DNA of 10,986 bases from Candidatus Aminicenantota bacterium (GTDB taxonomy: Bacteria > Acidobacteriota > Aminicenantia > UBA2199): positions 1 through 10,986 of the forward strand of contig DAOVIP010000022.1 in the NCBI GenBank assembly GCA_030671465.1, read 5' to 3'. Shown here one piece after another: positions 1 through 6,490 of the stretch (the stretch's first letter is position 1; every line of letters starts with the position of its first letter). The notes under the pieces are model-generated. The model was not told where the DNA came from and searched no databases. It saw only the letters and a list, made by a program, of their open reading frames with translations. A program made the translations under genes and the position numbers.

Positions 1-78
1 GTCGTGGATATCAGGTCAGAGGCCAAATGGTACCCATTGCCAACCAAAAATCAATAAAATATTTTTCTGACGGCAAAT

Positions 79-594
79 CTATTCCTGTGGATCTGGGTTT
101 TTCTTTTTTAAAAATAGAGGTTTGAGAATGAGAATCAAACCCATGGCAATCAGCAGGATACCGACAATCCAGGTGTTTTCGATAATGGCAGCATAAAATA
201 CTGCACTCAGAAGCAAAAGAATAAATGATGGTATGAGGTATTCACCTTTTTTGGTAACAAAATAAAGTCCAAGGAATCCCAAGCCGGGGCCGATAAGAAA
301 ATTGGGCCAGCTGGTGGCCGTATAGGCCCAGGTGGTAAAATTCAACCATAAAAAGTACCCGCAGTAAAAGAATAAAATAATAATCGGAAGTACCACGCCG
401 GCTGATCTTTCTTTATCTTGTATCCAGACAGTTACCAGAATTGCAACCGGGATTAGCATGAACAGGGGCCACAGTTTTCCGATGCTTAAGTGAGGGATCA
501 CGTTGACCACCAGGAATAAAATACCGACTCCGATAAAAATGGCGCCACTACTACCCATTCCAACTTTAAACTTAGGTTCTTTTTTGTTTTCCAT
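79..594 (-). CDS. Six-helix integral membrane protein (LiaI/LiaF-like transmembrane type)
   Basis: The product is 171 residues and almost wholly hydrophobic. Six membrane segments can be drawn at about residues 14-34, 40-58, 64-84, 96-113, 118-136 and 139-160, with a basic N-terminus (MENKKEPKFK) and a basic C-terminal tail (KKKNPDPQE). The first two helices, with their GxIFIGVGILFLVxN and LWPLFMLIPVAI patterns, resemble the LiaI/LiaF/DUF5668-type membrane domain found in envelope-stress modules; this is family resemblance only, and no catalytic motif is visible. The start is the ATG at 594 rather than the one at 606: GGAGG lies five bases before the 594 ATG and overlaps the upstream ATG. The gene is divergent from the secreted nuclease gene. 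The role is unknown; it is probably a structural or sensory inner-membrane protein. Confidence 0.75.
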   Translation of the reverse strand: MENKKEPKFKVGMGSSGAIFIGVGILFLVVNVIPHLSIGKLWPLFMLIPVAILVTVWIQDKERSAGVVLPIIILFFYCGYFLWLNFTTWAYTATSWPNFLIGPGLGFLGLYFVTKKGEYLIPSFILLLLSAVFYAAIIENTWIVGILLIAMGLILILKPLFLKKKNPDPQE

Positions 595-632
595 CCTAAC
601 CTCCATGGTTTTGGGAAATCGTAATTTATTCT

Positions 633-661
633 ATTTTAACATTTTTTTAACGTTTGGTCAT
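633..661 (-). promoter_or_regulatory. Possible sigma-70 promoter for the six-helix membrane protein
   Basis: Reading leftward, ATGACC (661-656) is followed by a 17-base spacer and TAAAAT (638-633). The match is 4/6 to the -35 and 5/6 to the -10 consensus. Transcription would begin near 626, about 30 bases before the start codon. The surrounding AT-rich DNA makes chance matches likely, so this is a weak call. Confidence 0.3.
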
Positions 662-733
662 GATAAAAAGTTCCCTGTTATGGGAAGAAAATTTATTAAA
701 ATCTTATTATATTTCGAATATTATTTTTTTTTA

Positions 734-762
734 TTGAAAAAATGATTAAATTGAGATATAAA
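734..762 (+). promoter_or_regulatory. Sigma-70 promoter of the secreted nuclease gene
   Basis: TTGAAA (734-739), a spacer of exactly 17 bases, then TATAAA (757-762). Expected transcription start is about 769. That falls just after the first in-frame ATG (767), so that codon could not be translated from this promoter; the ATG at 788 is the usable start. The leader would be about 18-20 bases and contains AGGAAAG (773-779). Confidence 0.6.
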
Positions 763-787
763 ATAAATGAATAGGAAAGACTATTCC

Positions 788-1267
788 ATGAAAAAACAGT
801 CGTTCATATTTGGTTTAATTCTGATTCTGGGACTGGTATCCTTATCCCGGGGAGCTGTGTTCAAGGGCTGGTGCGTTAAGGTTCTGGAGGGTGATACTGT
901 AGTTGTCTATGTCAACAAAAAAATGTTGAAGATAAGACTGGCCTACATTGATTGCCCCGAATCGGATCAGCCCTTCGGCCCGGAATCAATTCAATTTGTG
1001 ACATCTCTGATGTTGAAAAAGAAGGTTCAGGTTGAAATCGAATCCTATGCAGAGGATGGGGTAGTGATTGGACGGGTGATCATCAATAACCAGGATTTAT
1101 CCATGACCCTGGTGGAGGCCGGACTGGCCTGGTATTATAAAGATCACGGTACGGAACGATATTTGGCCAAGGCACAGCGTAAGGCCAAAAGGAATAAAAT
1201 CGGGTTATGGGTTCAGAAAAAACCCGTGGCTCCCTGGAGTCACCGGGAGCAAAAGCAAAAGCAATAA
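788..1267 (+). CDS. Secreted thermonuclease-like nuclease (SNase domain)
   Basis: A 159-residue protein made of a signal peptide (MKKQSF, then a hydrophobic run ending near LSRGA) and one staphylococcal-nuclease-like OB-fold domain. The active-site pattern of micrococcal nuclease is present: the calcium-ligand region as EGDT, then RLAYIDCPE, which supplies the Arg, Asp and Glu equivalent to Arg35, Asp40 and Glu43, and IGRV supplying the Arg equivalent to Arg87. The C-terminal EAGLAWYY, AQRKAKRNKIGLW and closing WSHRE stretches are also typical. The expected activity is calcium-dependent endonucleolytic cleavage of DNA and RNA outside the cytoplasm. The start was set at 788 because the promoter just upstream places transcription beginning after the ATG at 767, and because the shorter form gives a clean signal peptide. 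Likely roles are nutrient scavenging or remodelling of extracellular DNA; the sequence does not decide between them. Confidence 0.88.
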   Translation: MKKQSFIFGLILILGLVSLSRGAVFKGWCVKVLEGDTVVVYVNKKMLKIRLAYIDCPESDQPFGPESIQFVTSLMLKKKVQVEIESYAEDGVVIGRVIINNQDLSMTLVEAGLAWYYKDHGTERYLAKAQRKAKRNKIGLWVQKKPVAPWSHREQKQKQ

Positions 1268-1299
1268 CTGAAGCCCTGCCAGTATGGATTATTGCGCAA

Positions 1300-1323
1300 A
1301 TATGTCCTAAAATAAGGACATAT
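1300..1323. promoter_or_regulatory. Perfect inverted repeat upstream of the sigma-54 promoter (probable operator or activator site)
   Basis: The arms ATATGTCCT (1300-1308) and AGGACATAT (1315-1323) are exact reverse complements around the 6-base centre AAAATA. No T-run follows, so it is a poor rho-independent terminator for the nuclease gene ending at 1267. It lies 15 bases before the -24 element of the next gene's promoter, centred about 53 bases before the predicted transcription start. That suits a dimeric regulator, although sigma-54 activators usually bind further upstream. Confidence 0.5.
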
Positions 1324-1337
1324 AGGCTAAGCAGTTA

Positions 1338-1355
1338 TTGGCATTGATGTTGCAT
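1338..1355 (+). promoter_or_regulatory. Sigma-54 (RpoN) -24/-12 promoter
   Basis: TGGCA (1339-1343), six bases, then TTGCA (1350-1354), preceded by T at 1338. The invariant GG and GC dinucleotides are ten bases apart, exactly as in the consensus TGGCACG-N4-TTGCW. The predicted transcription start is near 1365, which gives a leader of about 11 bases that begins at the AGGAGG ribosome binding site (1365-1370). No sigma-70 pair with good spacing was found in the same interval. If real, transcription needs an AAA+ activator not encoded in this window. Confidence 0.6.
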
Positions 1356-1375
1356 ATTTTTAACAGGAGGTTAAA

Positions 1376-3070
1376 ATGAAGATAATGGTTATAATAACAT
1401 TATTATATTTGCTGTTCAATCCAATGGTATATTCGGATTATTACCCCCAGGATGAATATACCGCCAGATCCTATGATGATGTCCAGGTGGTCCGTATCAA
1501 TTATTCCCTGGGTGAATCCTATGTAGACCGTAGTTTTGAAGAAGGATTGGAAGAGGCAGTGGTCAATCTTCCGGTTTTTAACAGGGATAGAGTCGGAACC
1601 ACCGATGGTCGTCTGGAATTATATCTGGGTCGGCTGAACTATCTGCGTCTTGATTATGACAGTGAGATCTTATTTTATCAGGCTCCCCGGCTTGGTAAAA
1701 CCCGGACCACCATACGTATGGATCGGGGAGGGATCTATCTCTATGTAAATCAACTTGATTACGGCCGTGATATTCAGGTCCAAACTCCGGATTGTGGAGT
1801 CTTCATCCTGGAAAACGGAAGGTACCGAATCAATGTTAATACCCAGGGCGGAACTGAAATATTGGTTTATAGAGGAATGACCGAGGTTAGCGGAGAATAC
1901 CGGGGTTCTAATGTCATATCAATGTACGGAATGACCATGTTTGATGGCGATGTATATCAGAGTCCCGCTCCCATAATCAGATCTGGCCAAGATGATTTCG
2001 GGCTGTGGAATATGGAAAGAAACCGATTAATCAGCCGATTGATTGGATACCGTTCCCGCTACCTTAATCCAGCCTATGCCAATTACGAGTATGAACTGTC
2101 CAGATCAGGCAGATGGATCTACGATAGGTCCTTTCGAACCCATATTTGGATCCCCCATAATCCCGGTACGACCTGGAAGCCTTATTACCGGGGAAGATGG
2201 ATTCATCACCCTTATTATGGATATGTATGGACTTCCTATGATCCCTGGGGCTGGTATACCCACCACTATGGACGTTGGCACTGGAGTCACGCTTATGGAT
2301 GGTACTGGATACCCGGAAATAAATGGTCGCCGGCCTGGGTTTCCTGGTCCTGGACAGATAATTACTATGGTTGGTGTCCATTGAGCATCTGGAATCGACC
2401 GGTAATTGTAATCAATAACAAGTGGATGAGAAATTACCAGTACCGCTCGGGATTTCCATTTCATTCCAGTTCGGTCATTGTGGTCAATAAAGGCAATCTT
2501 TGGTCACCTCGGATTCACAAAGCAGCATTGTCCGGAAACGCCTTGTTTAAAATGAAAAATGCCAGAATCAATTTTCGAGGTCGTCATCCCAAATTAACCC
2601 CCAAATCACATCAGGTATCGGTTATCAATGCCAAAGGCAAAACGGTGAAATACAAGAAGAAGGCTTTTTTATCCAGTGAAAAATATCGAGACAGAAAACC
2701 GGACCAGAAAATGAAGGTTAAGAAGAGCGGTATCGAATCCAAGCACATTAACCGGTATTCAGGGCCTCAAAATAAAATCAGCCCGGAAATGAAAACCAGG
2801 AAAAAAAGCCGAATCCAGAAAGCCTATCCGTTCTACAAGTCATTCCCGAAGAAAGCTGAAAAACTTCCGGACTATAAAACCCCGGAAAAGAAGGGAACAG
2901 TTAAAAAGAACGCCAAAACACATGCAGCGAAATCAACAGTTCAAAAACAGGAACAAAAGCATATCAAAAAAACAATTCAGAAGAAGGATAAAAAAACAAA
3001 AAAGAAAAAAAGTGAATCCAAAAAGAAGAAAGACGAGGAGAATAAAGATAAAAAACAGCGAAATAAATGA
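1376..3070 (+). CDS. Secreted FecR/DUF6600-like protein with Trp/Tyr-rich core and long lysine-rich tail
   Basis: A 564-residue protein with three parts after a signal peptide (cleavage near MVYS/D, residue 20). Residues 35-200 resemble the FecR-type beta domain of DUF6600 proteins (GRLELYLG, LRLD, GGIYLYV, then VQTPDCGVFILENGRYRI). Residues 240-345 are extremely rich in Trp, Tyr, Gly and His, with repeats of the type GRW-(I/H)-x-YGYVW, PWGWYTHHYGRW and YGWYWIPG, the signature of DUF6600. From about 400 to the end the chain is strongly basic, dominated by Lys and finishing in near-continuous charged residues. AGGAGG lies five bases before the ATG. The exact function of the family is not established; an envelope- or matrix-associated role is inferred from export and the basic tail. 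It lies downstream of a -24/-12 promoter and is probably co-transcribed with the PilZ gene that follows. Confidence 0.8.
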   Translation: MKIMVIITLLYLLFNPMVYSDYYPQDEYTARSYDDVQVVRINYSLGESYVDRSFEEGLEEAVVNLPVFNRDRVGTTDGRLELYLGRLNYLRLDYDSEILFYQAPRLGKTRTTIRMDRGGIYLYVNQLDYGRDIQVQTPDCGVFILENGRYRINVNTQGGTEILVYRGMTEVSGEYRGSNVISMYGMTMFDGDVYQSPAPIIRSGQDDFGLWNMERNRLISRLIGYRSRYLNPAYANYEYELSRSGRWIYDRSFRTHIWIPHNPGTTWKPYYRGRWIHHPYYGYVWTSYDPWGWYTHHYGRWHWSHAYGWYWIPGNKWSPAWVSWSWTDNYYGWCPLSIWNRPVIVINNKWMRNYQYRSGFPFHSSSVIVVNKGNLWSPRIHKAALSGNALFKMKNARINFRGRHPKLTPKSHQVSVINAKGKTVKYKKKAFLSSEKYRDRKPDQKMKVKKSGIESKHINRYSGPQNKISPEMKTRKKSRIQKAYPFYKSFPKKAEKLPDYKTPEKKGTVKKNAKTHAAKSTVQKQEQKHIKKTIQKKDKKTKKKKSESKKKKDEENKDKKQRNK

Positions 3071-3081
3071 TTTATTAGAGT

Positions 3082-3104
3082 GGGCCGGAGTTTGGGGCCG
3101 GAGT
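3082..3104 (+). repeat. Short tandem direct repeat at the PilZ ribosome binding region
   Basis: GGGCCGGAGT occurs twice, at 3082-3091 and 3095-3104, with a period of 13 bases. The second copy supplies the GGAG (3100-3103) that sits nine bases before the PilZ start codon; the first copy carries a spare GGAG. It may be a local duplication of the ribosome binding site. Confidence 0.5.
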
Positions 3105-3112
3105 AATGAATA

Positions 3113-3427
3113 ATGAAAGAAAGAGAAAGAAAAAAACCCAAAGATTTTCTCAATGTGATCCTTCGGGATGATCGGTTCGGATATACGGCCACCATCAAAG
3201 ATATTTCCAGAACCGGTATGTCCGTTTTATCCGAGCACGTGTTCCCGACCTACAAGATGATTGATGTTCTCATAAAGATCGGTAAAAAACCGATCCAATT
3301 AATGGGGAGTGTTCGCTGGGTCAAAGAATCATTGCCTGATCAAGACCAGAAATATAACGAGATTGGAATTGCCTTGGTCAATCCGTCGAAAGAGTATCTG
3401 AAATATTTTGGGTTCGATGAAGATTAA
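3113..3427 (+). CDS. Single-domain PilZ protein (cyclic di-GMP receptor family)
   Basis: A 104-residue cytoplasmic protein with no signal peptide or membrane segment. The core PilZ motif D/NxSxxG is present as DISRTG (residues 30-35), followed by the expected beta strands, including GSVRWV (65-70) and GIALVNPSKEYLKYF near the end. The upstream arginine motif RxxxR is degenerate: the N-terminus reads RERKK, so the second position is Lys (R4, K8). PilZ domains bind cyclic di-GMP through these two motifs and pass the signal to motility, exopolysaccharide or secretion machinery. The gene starts 42 bases after the DUF6600 gene with no obvious terminator between, so the two probably share the sigma-54 transcript. 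The Lys substitution leaves ligand binding uncertain. Confidence 0.85.
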   Translation: MKERERKKPKDFLNVILRDDRFGYTATIKDISRTGMSVLSEHVFPTYKMIDVLIKIGKKPIQLMGSVRWVKESLPDQDQKYNEIGIALVNPSKEYLKYFGFDED

Positions 3428-3502
3428 GGGCTCTGTTTAATATTATTGAATCAACTGGGTCCTGAATACTTGAAATTCTTTAACAATTATTGATATCTGC
3501 GA

Positions 3503-4093
3503 TTAATGGCTTTTGGCCTTGATCCAGTATATTTCCAAAAGGAAGGTCCCCGGTACTTGATCGGAAATCATGATGCCCAAATGAGTGATGCTGGATTGAT
3601 CCAGTATTGGCCAGTCTCTGACTACTCTCCGGCCCAGAAAGGGAATAAAAGAACTGAAGGGTAAAAACACAGTGATCAAACGATTCTTGCGGGTATTAAA
3701 ACCGGCCTGGTAGGAAACTCCCTCAATGTTTGACCGGGTATATATTCGCAATTTGTAGTGTTTTCCATCTCCTTTTAACCGTAACAGTAGTCCGCTAAAA
3801 GCCCTCAACTGAAGTTGTTTTCGGGTGGAGTAGGTCATGCAGAAACTTCCGCTGTTTTCACCCTGTAAGGTTCCGGAAAACAGGACAGTGTGGTGTGGTG
3901 ACGGTTTCAGTTCACCCCATGAGTTACCGCCCAGTAACCGATCCGATATGATGTTCCAGCCTTTCAAATCATCCGGTCGACTGAAATCAAACAGGGTGAG
4001 GGGGCCCTTTTCCTGGATCTCTTTACACATCAATGGGGACAGCAGTATCAACATCCCTAGAATTGTTGCCATCCCCACATGTTTTCGACCCAT
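3503..4093 (-). CDS. Exported CIA30 (NDUFAF1-like) domain protein
   Basis: A 196-residue protein with an N-terminal hydrophobic signal (MATILGMLILLSPLMC) and one CIA30/galactose-binding-like beta-sandwich domain at about residues 32-193. Family landmarks are FDFS, W46, ISDRLLGGNSWGEL, FSGTLQGENSGSF, GLLLRLKGDGKHYKLRIYT, TVFLPFSSF and IGxMISD. In mitochondria this domain belongs to the complex I assembly factor NDUFAF1; bacterial members are of unknown role, and no NADH dehydrogenase genes lie nearby. The sequence around Cys23 (SPLMC) is a poor lipobox, so a soluble periplasmic protein is more likely than a lipoprotein. It follows the kinase gene by 11 bases on the same strand and is probably its operon partner. 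No clear ribosome binding site is seen before the 4093 ATG; an in-frame ATG at 4072 is an alternative start. Confidence 0.78.
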   Translation of the reverse strand: MGRKHVGMATILGMLILLSPLMCKEIQEKGPLTLFDFSRPDDLKGWNIISDRLLGGNSWGELKPSPHHTVLFSGTLQGENSGSFCMTYSTRKQLQLRAFSGLLLRLKGDGKHYKLRIYTRSNIEGVSYQAGFNTRKNRLITVFLPFSSFIPFLGRRVVRDWPILDQSSITHLGIMISDQVPGTFLLEIYWIKAKSH

Positions 4094-4104
4094 ATCAACT
4101 TTTA

Positions 4105-6288
4105 TTATGATTTTTTCAACTTATTCTTAACAGCTAATCCCACTGTTTCCATTGTATAAGGTTTTTTGACATAACTGCCAGCACCCATTTTTAAGGCTTT
4201 TTTGACCCGGTCGGTTTCCGAATAACCACTGACAATAATGACTCTGAGACCGGGTTTTAGTTTTATCATTTTTTTATAAGTATCCAGACCATCGATTCCG
4301 GGATCCATGATCATATCCAGAATGACCAGGTCTGGCTGGTTGTGATCCAGGTATTCAAGAGCCTCTTCTCCACTTGATACGTTATTTACCTGATAGCCAA
4401 GTTGGGTAAGAATTAATGATGCGATTTCACGTTGTTCTTCGATATCATCCACGACCAGAATTTTTTCTCCGTTCCCCCGGTAATCCCTTAGCTTTGCATT
4501 CGCTTTTTTCCTGTCCAGTTTTTTCCTGCAGGAAGGGAAAAGAAGTTCAAAGGTTGTTCCCTTCTTACGTGAACTGTTGATGAAAATATGACCGTCATGA
4601 TCGACGACAGTTCCCCATACCACAGCCATGCCCAGTCCGGTACCGCTTCTTCCCAGTGTTTTCTTGGTATAAAAAGGTTCGAATATTTTTCTTATTCGGT
4701 TTCTGGGTATACCGACTCCCTGATCTGTTATCTTGAAGGTTACGTAATCACCGGGCGGTATAGACTTCTCAAAACCCTTGATTGCACGATCCAGATATCG
4801 ATTGGATGTGGATATTTCAATGCTTCCGCCAGAAGGCATTGATTCCACTGCATTGGAGACCAGATTCATGATGGTTTTGGTCAGATGAATATCTGAACCC
4901 TGGATATTAAGAAGCTCGGGTTCAAGATAGGTGGGGATTTCAATATGGGGATAAAAGCTCTTGAGTTTTTCAAATTCGGCTGAACTGAGATAATCTTTTA
5001 TAATTCTATTTAAATTGATCACTTCCTTACTCGTGGCACCTCTTTTGGCCAGGGTCAGTAAATCCTGGACAATGGCTGCGGCCTTTCGACCGGATTTCTT
5101 CATGGTTAGAATGGGTTTTCTGAGCTTGCTTTTTTTTGGAAGGTTCAACAGCAGTAAATCCGGATAACCCACAATGGCGCTCAGTATATTATTCAGATCA
5201 TGTGCCACTCCTCCGGCCAATTGTCCCACGACCTCCATTTTTTCTGAGAAGGCCAGTTTTTCCTCCAATTTCTTTTTTTCCGCTTTGGCCTGCATCAATT
5301 GGCTGATATCAATTATGATACCACGGCTCCCAACTATCAGATCCTCTTTTACTATAGGGGCAGAATGGATGATAACCGGAAATATACTTCCATCTTTTTT
5401 CTGTATCCGGTATTTGATGCCACCCAGTTTCTGGCGTTTAAAGATTTTTAGGGTGTTCTCCTTCAACCGGCGGCGGTCTTCGGGAACAAACATTTGCAGG
5501 GCATCAAAGTGATGGGTGAAATCCCGCTTTGAATATCCGGATAGTTCATAGCCACTTCGACTCAGAAAGTTTATATTACCCTGAAGGTCGGCTTCGAATA
5601 CAGGTTGAGGTAGCAAATCAGCCAGTTCTCGAAAACGTTTCTCGCTTTCCTTCAAGGTTTTACCAATCAACTGGAGTTGCTTTATGGTTTCTTCCAGTTC
5701 AATATTTTTTTGTTGGATAGACCGGCTGGTCTTTTTACGGATGTATTCGAAAAAATAGGCAGTGGTACAGATTAAAACAAAAGCACCAAAATAACGGGCC
5801 AGAAAATCCATACTGTAGTGATGGTGATGGAGTAGGTCTACCGGCATCTGCAGGGCAGCCATTACGAAAAGTATGAATCCCAGGGTTAAGATGGTTCCCC
5901 ATTTGATTCCAAAAAAGAATAATAAAAACAGTGGCAATGAAAAAGACCATACATGTCCGCTGTTTTCAGGACCACCGCTCACAAATAATATCGAAAACAA
6001 GATAAATATCATGCAAGTGCTGATAACGGCAGCCCTAAAGTAATGATGGACCTTTCTCATATGCAGGAAAGAGATAAATGTGATTAATAGTGATGAATGT
6101 TCAATAATTCCCAGAAAAACATATCCCTTTAGGAAAGCCAGTATTCCGAAACCCATGAACATGGGGATGGCGACGGTGAAAATTATATTCAATAAGACAA
6201 TTTTCTGAGTGGTCTCCAGGTCAATTTTTCCGGATACACCACTGGTGTAAATATCGGTGATGAACTTCTTGAATTTAATGTAATTCAT
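4105..6288 (-). CDS. Membrane-bound PAS hybrid histidine kinase with C-terminal receiver domain
   Basis: A 727-residue sensor kinase. Order of parts: six membrane helices (about 30-183), a coiled coil (190-218), a PAS domain (about 219-329, with the KDGSIFPVIIHSAPI strand), a short coiled coil, a dimerisation domain with the phosphoacceptor H363 in AGGVAHDLNN, an ATPase domain with N box (NLVSNAVESM, about 475-484), G1 (DQGVGIP, 522-528), F box (IFEPFYTKK) and G2 (SGTGLGMA), then a receiver domain with Asp pair 614-615, phosphoacceptor D658 (VILDMIMD), S687 and K709. HDLNN is typical of NtrB/PAS hybrid kinases. All catalytic residues look intact. A longer frame from a TTG at 6336 exists, but that TTG is the -35 box of a good promoter, so the ATG at 6288 was chosen. 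No separate regulator is adjacent; signal and output are unknown. Confidence 0.9.
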   Translation of the reverse strand: MNYIKFKKFITDIYTSGVSGKIDLETTQKIVLLNIIFTVAIPMFMGFGILAFLKGYVFLGIIEHSSLLITFISFLHMRKVHHYFRAAVISTCMIFILFSILFVSGGPENSGHVWSFSLPLFLLFFFGIKWGTILTLGFILFVMAALQMPVDLLHHHHYSMDFLARYFGAFVLICTTAYFFEYIRKKTSRSIQQKNIELEETIKQLQLIGKTLKESEKRFRELADLLPQPVFEADLQGNINFLSRSGYELSGYSKRDFTHHFDALQMFVPEDRRRLKENTLKIFKRQKLGGIKYRIQKKDGSIFPVIIHSAPIVKEDLIVGSRGIIIDISQLMQAKAEKKKLEEKLAFSEKMEVVGQLAGGVAHDLNNILSAIVGYPDLLLLNLPKKSKLRKPILTMKKSGRKAAAIVQDLLTLAKRGATSKEVINLNRIIKDYLSSAEFEKLKSFYPHIEIPTYLEPELLNIQGSDIHLTKTIMNLVSNAVESMPSGGSIEISTSNRYLDRAIKGFEKSIPPGDYVTFKITDQGVGIPRNRIRKIFEPFYTKKTLGRSGTGLGMAVVWGTVVDHDGHIFINSSRKKGTTFELLFPSCRKKLDRKKANAKLRDYRGNGEKILVVDDIEEQREIASLILTQLGYQVNNVSSGEEALEYLDHNQPDLVILDMIMDPGIDGLDTYKKMIKLKPGLRVIIVSGYSETDRVKKALKMGAGSYVKKPYTMETVGLAVKNKLKKS

Positions 6289-6307
6289 TCCATTCTTTAA
6301 TTGATAA

Positions 6308-6336
6308 ATTATAATCAATTTTTGAATAAATTTCAA
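6308..6336 (-). promoter_or_regulatory. Sigma-70 promoter of the hybrid kinase operon
   Basis: Reading leftward, TTGAAA (6336-6331), exactly 17 bases, then the perfect -10 TATAAT (6313-6308). Transcription should start near 6301, giving a leader of about 12 bases before the ATG at 6288. The TTG of the -35 box is in frame with the kinase and could be mistaken for a start codon. The promoter probably also drives the CIA30 gene. Confidence 0.65.
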
Positions 6337-6490
6337 AAAATTTTTTTTGATCCAGGATGGATTGATTATCGATCAAATCGAAATCCTTACCTGTCACAAT
6401 GAATGAAAAAGTTTGAATAATATTCTTTTAATGATATATGGGGTAGAATATTGATTGGAGATTTAGAGGTATAGAATAAAGGAAGGTAAA

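Noticed and set aside
15..50. Inverted repeat AATGG-TAC-CCATT near the left edge as a terminator or operator
   Set aside because: Only five base pairs with a 3-base loop, no T-run on the minus strand, and no extension of the pairing beyond a mismatch.
503..745. Open frame on the plus strand overlapping the start of the membrane protein gene
   Set aside because: It is antisense to the well-supported membrane gene, has no ribosome binding site and ends in low-complexity Phe/Leu/Lys from AT-rich intergenic DNA.
1300..1323. Reading the inverted repeat as a rho-independent terminator of the nuclease gene
   Set aside because: The stem is AT-rich at its base and is followed by AGGCTAAGC, with no T-run.
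2043..2464. Open frames on both strands within the Trp/Tyr-rich repeat region
   Set aside because: The repeated codons of the DUF6600-like core leave other frames open by composition; the products have no recognisable domain and the sense frame is clearly coding.
2922..3198. Small Lys-rich or Phe/Ser-rich frames over the tail of the DUF6600-like gene
   Set aside because: They are by-products of A-rich lysine codons read in another frame or on the opposite strand.
6361..6378. TTGAT...ATCAA inverted repeat between the kinase and hydrolase genes
   Set aside because: Arms of five AT-rich bases with an asymmetric centre are expected by chance in this DNA.
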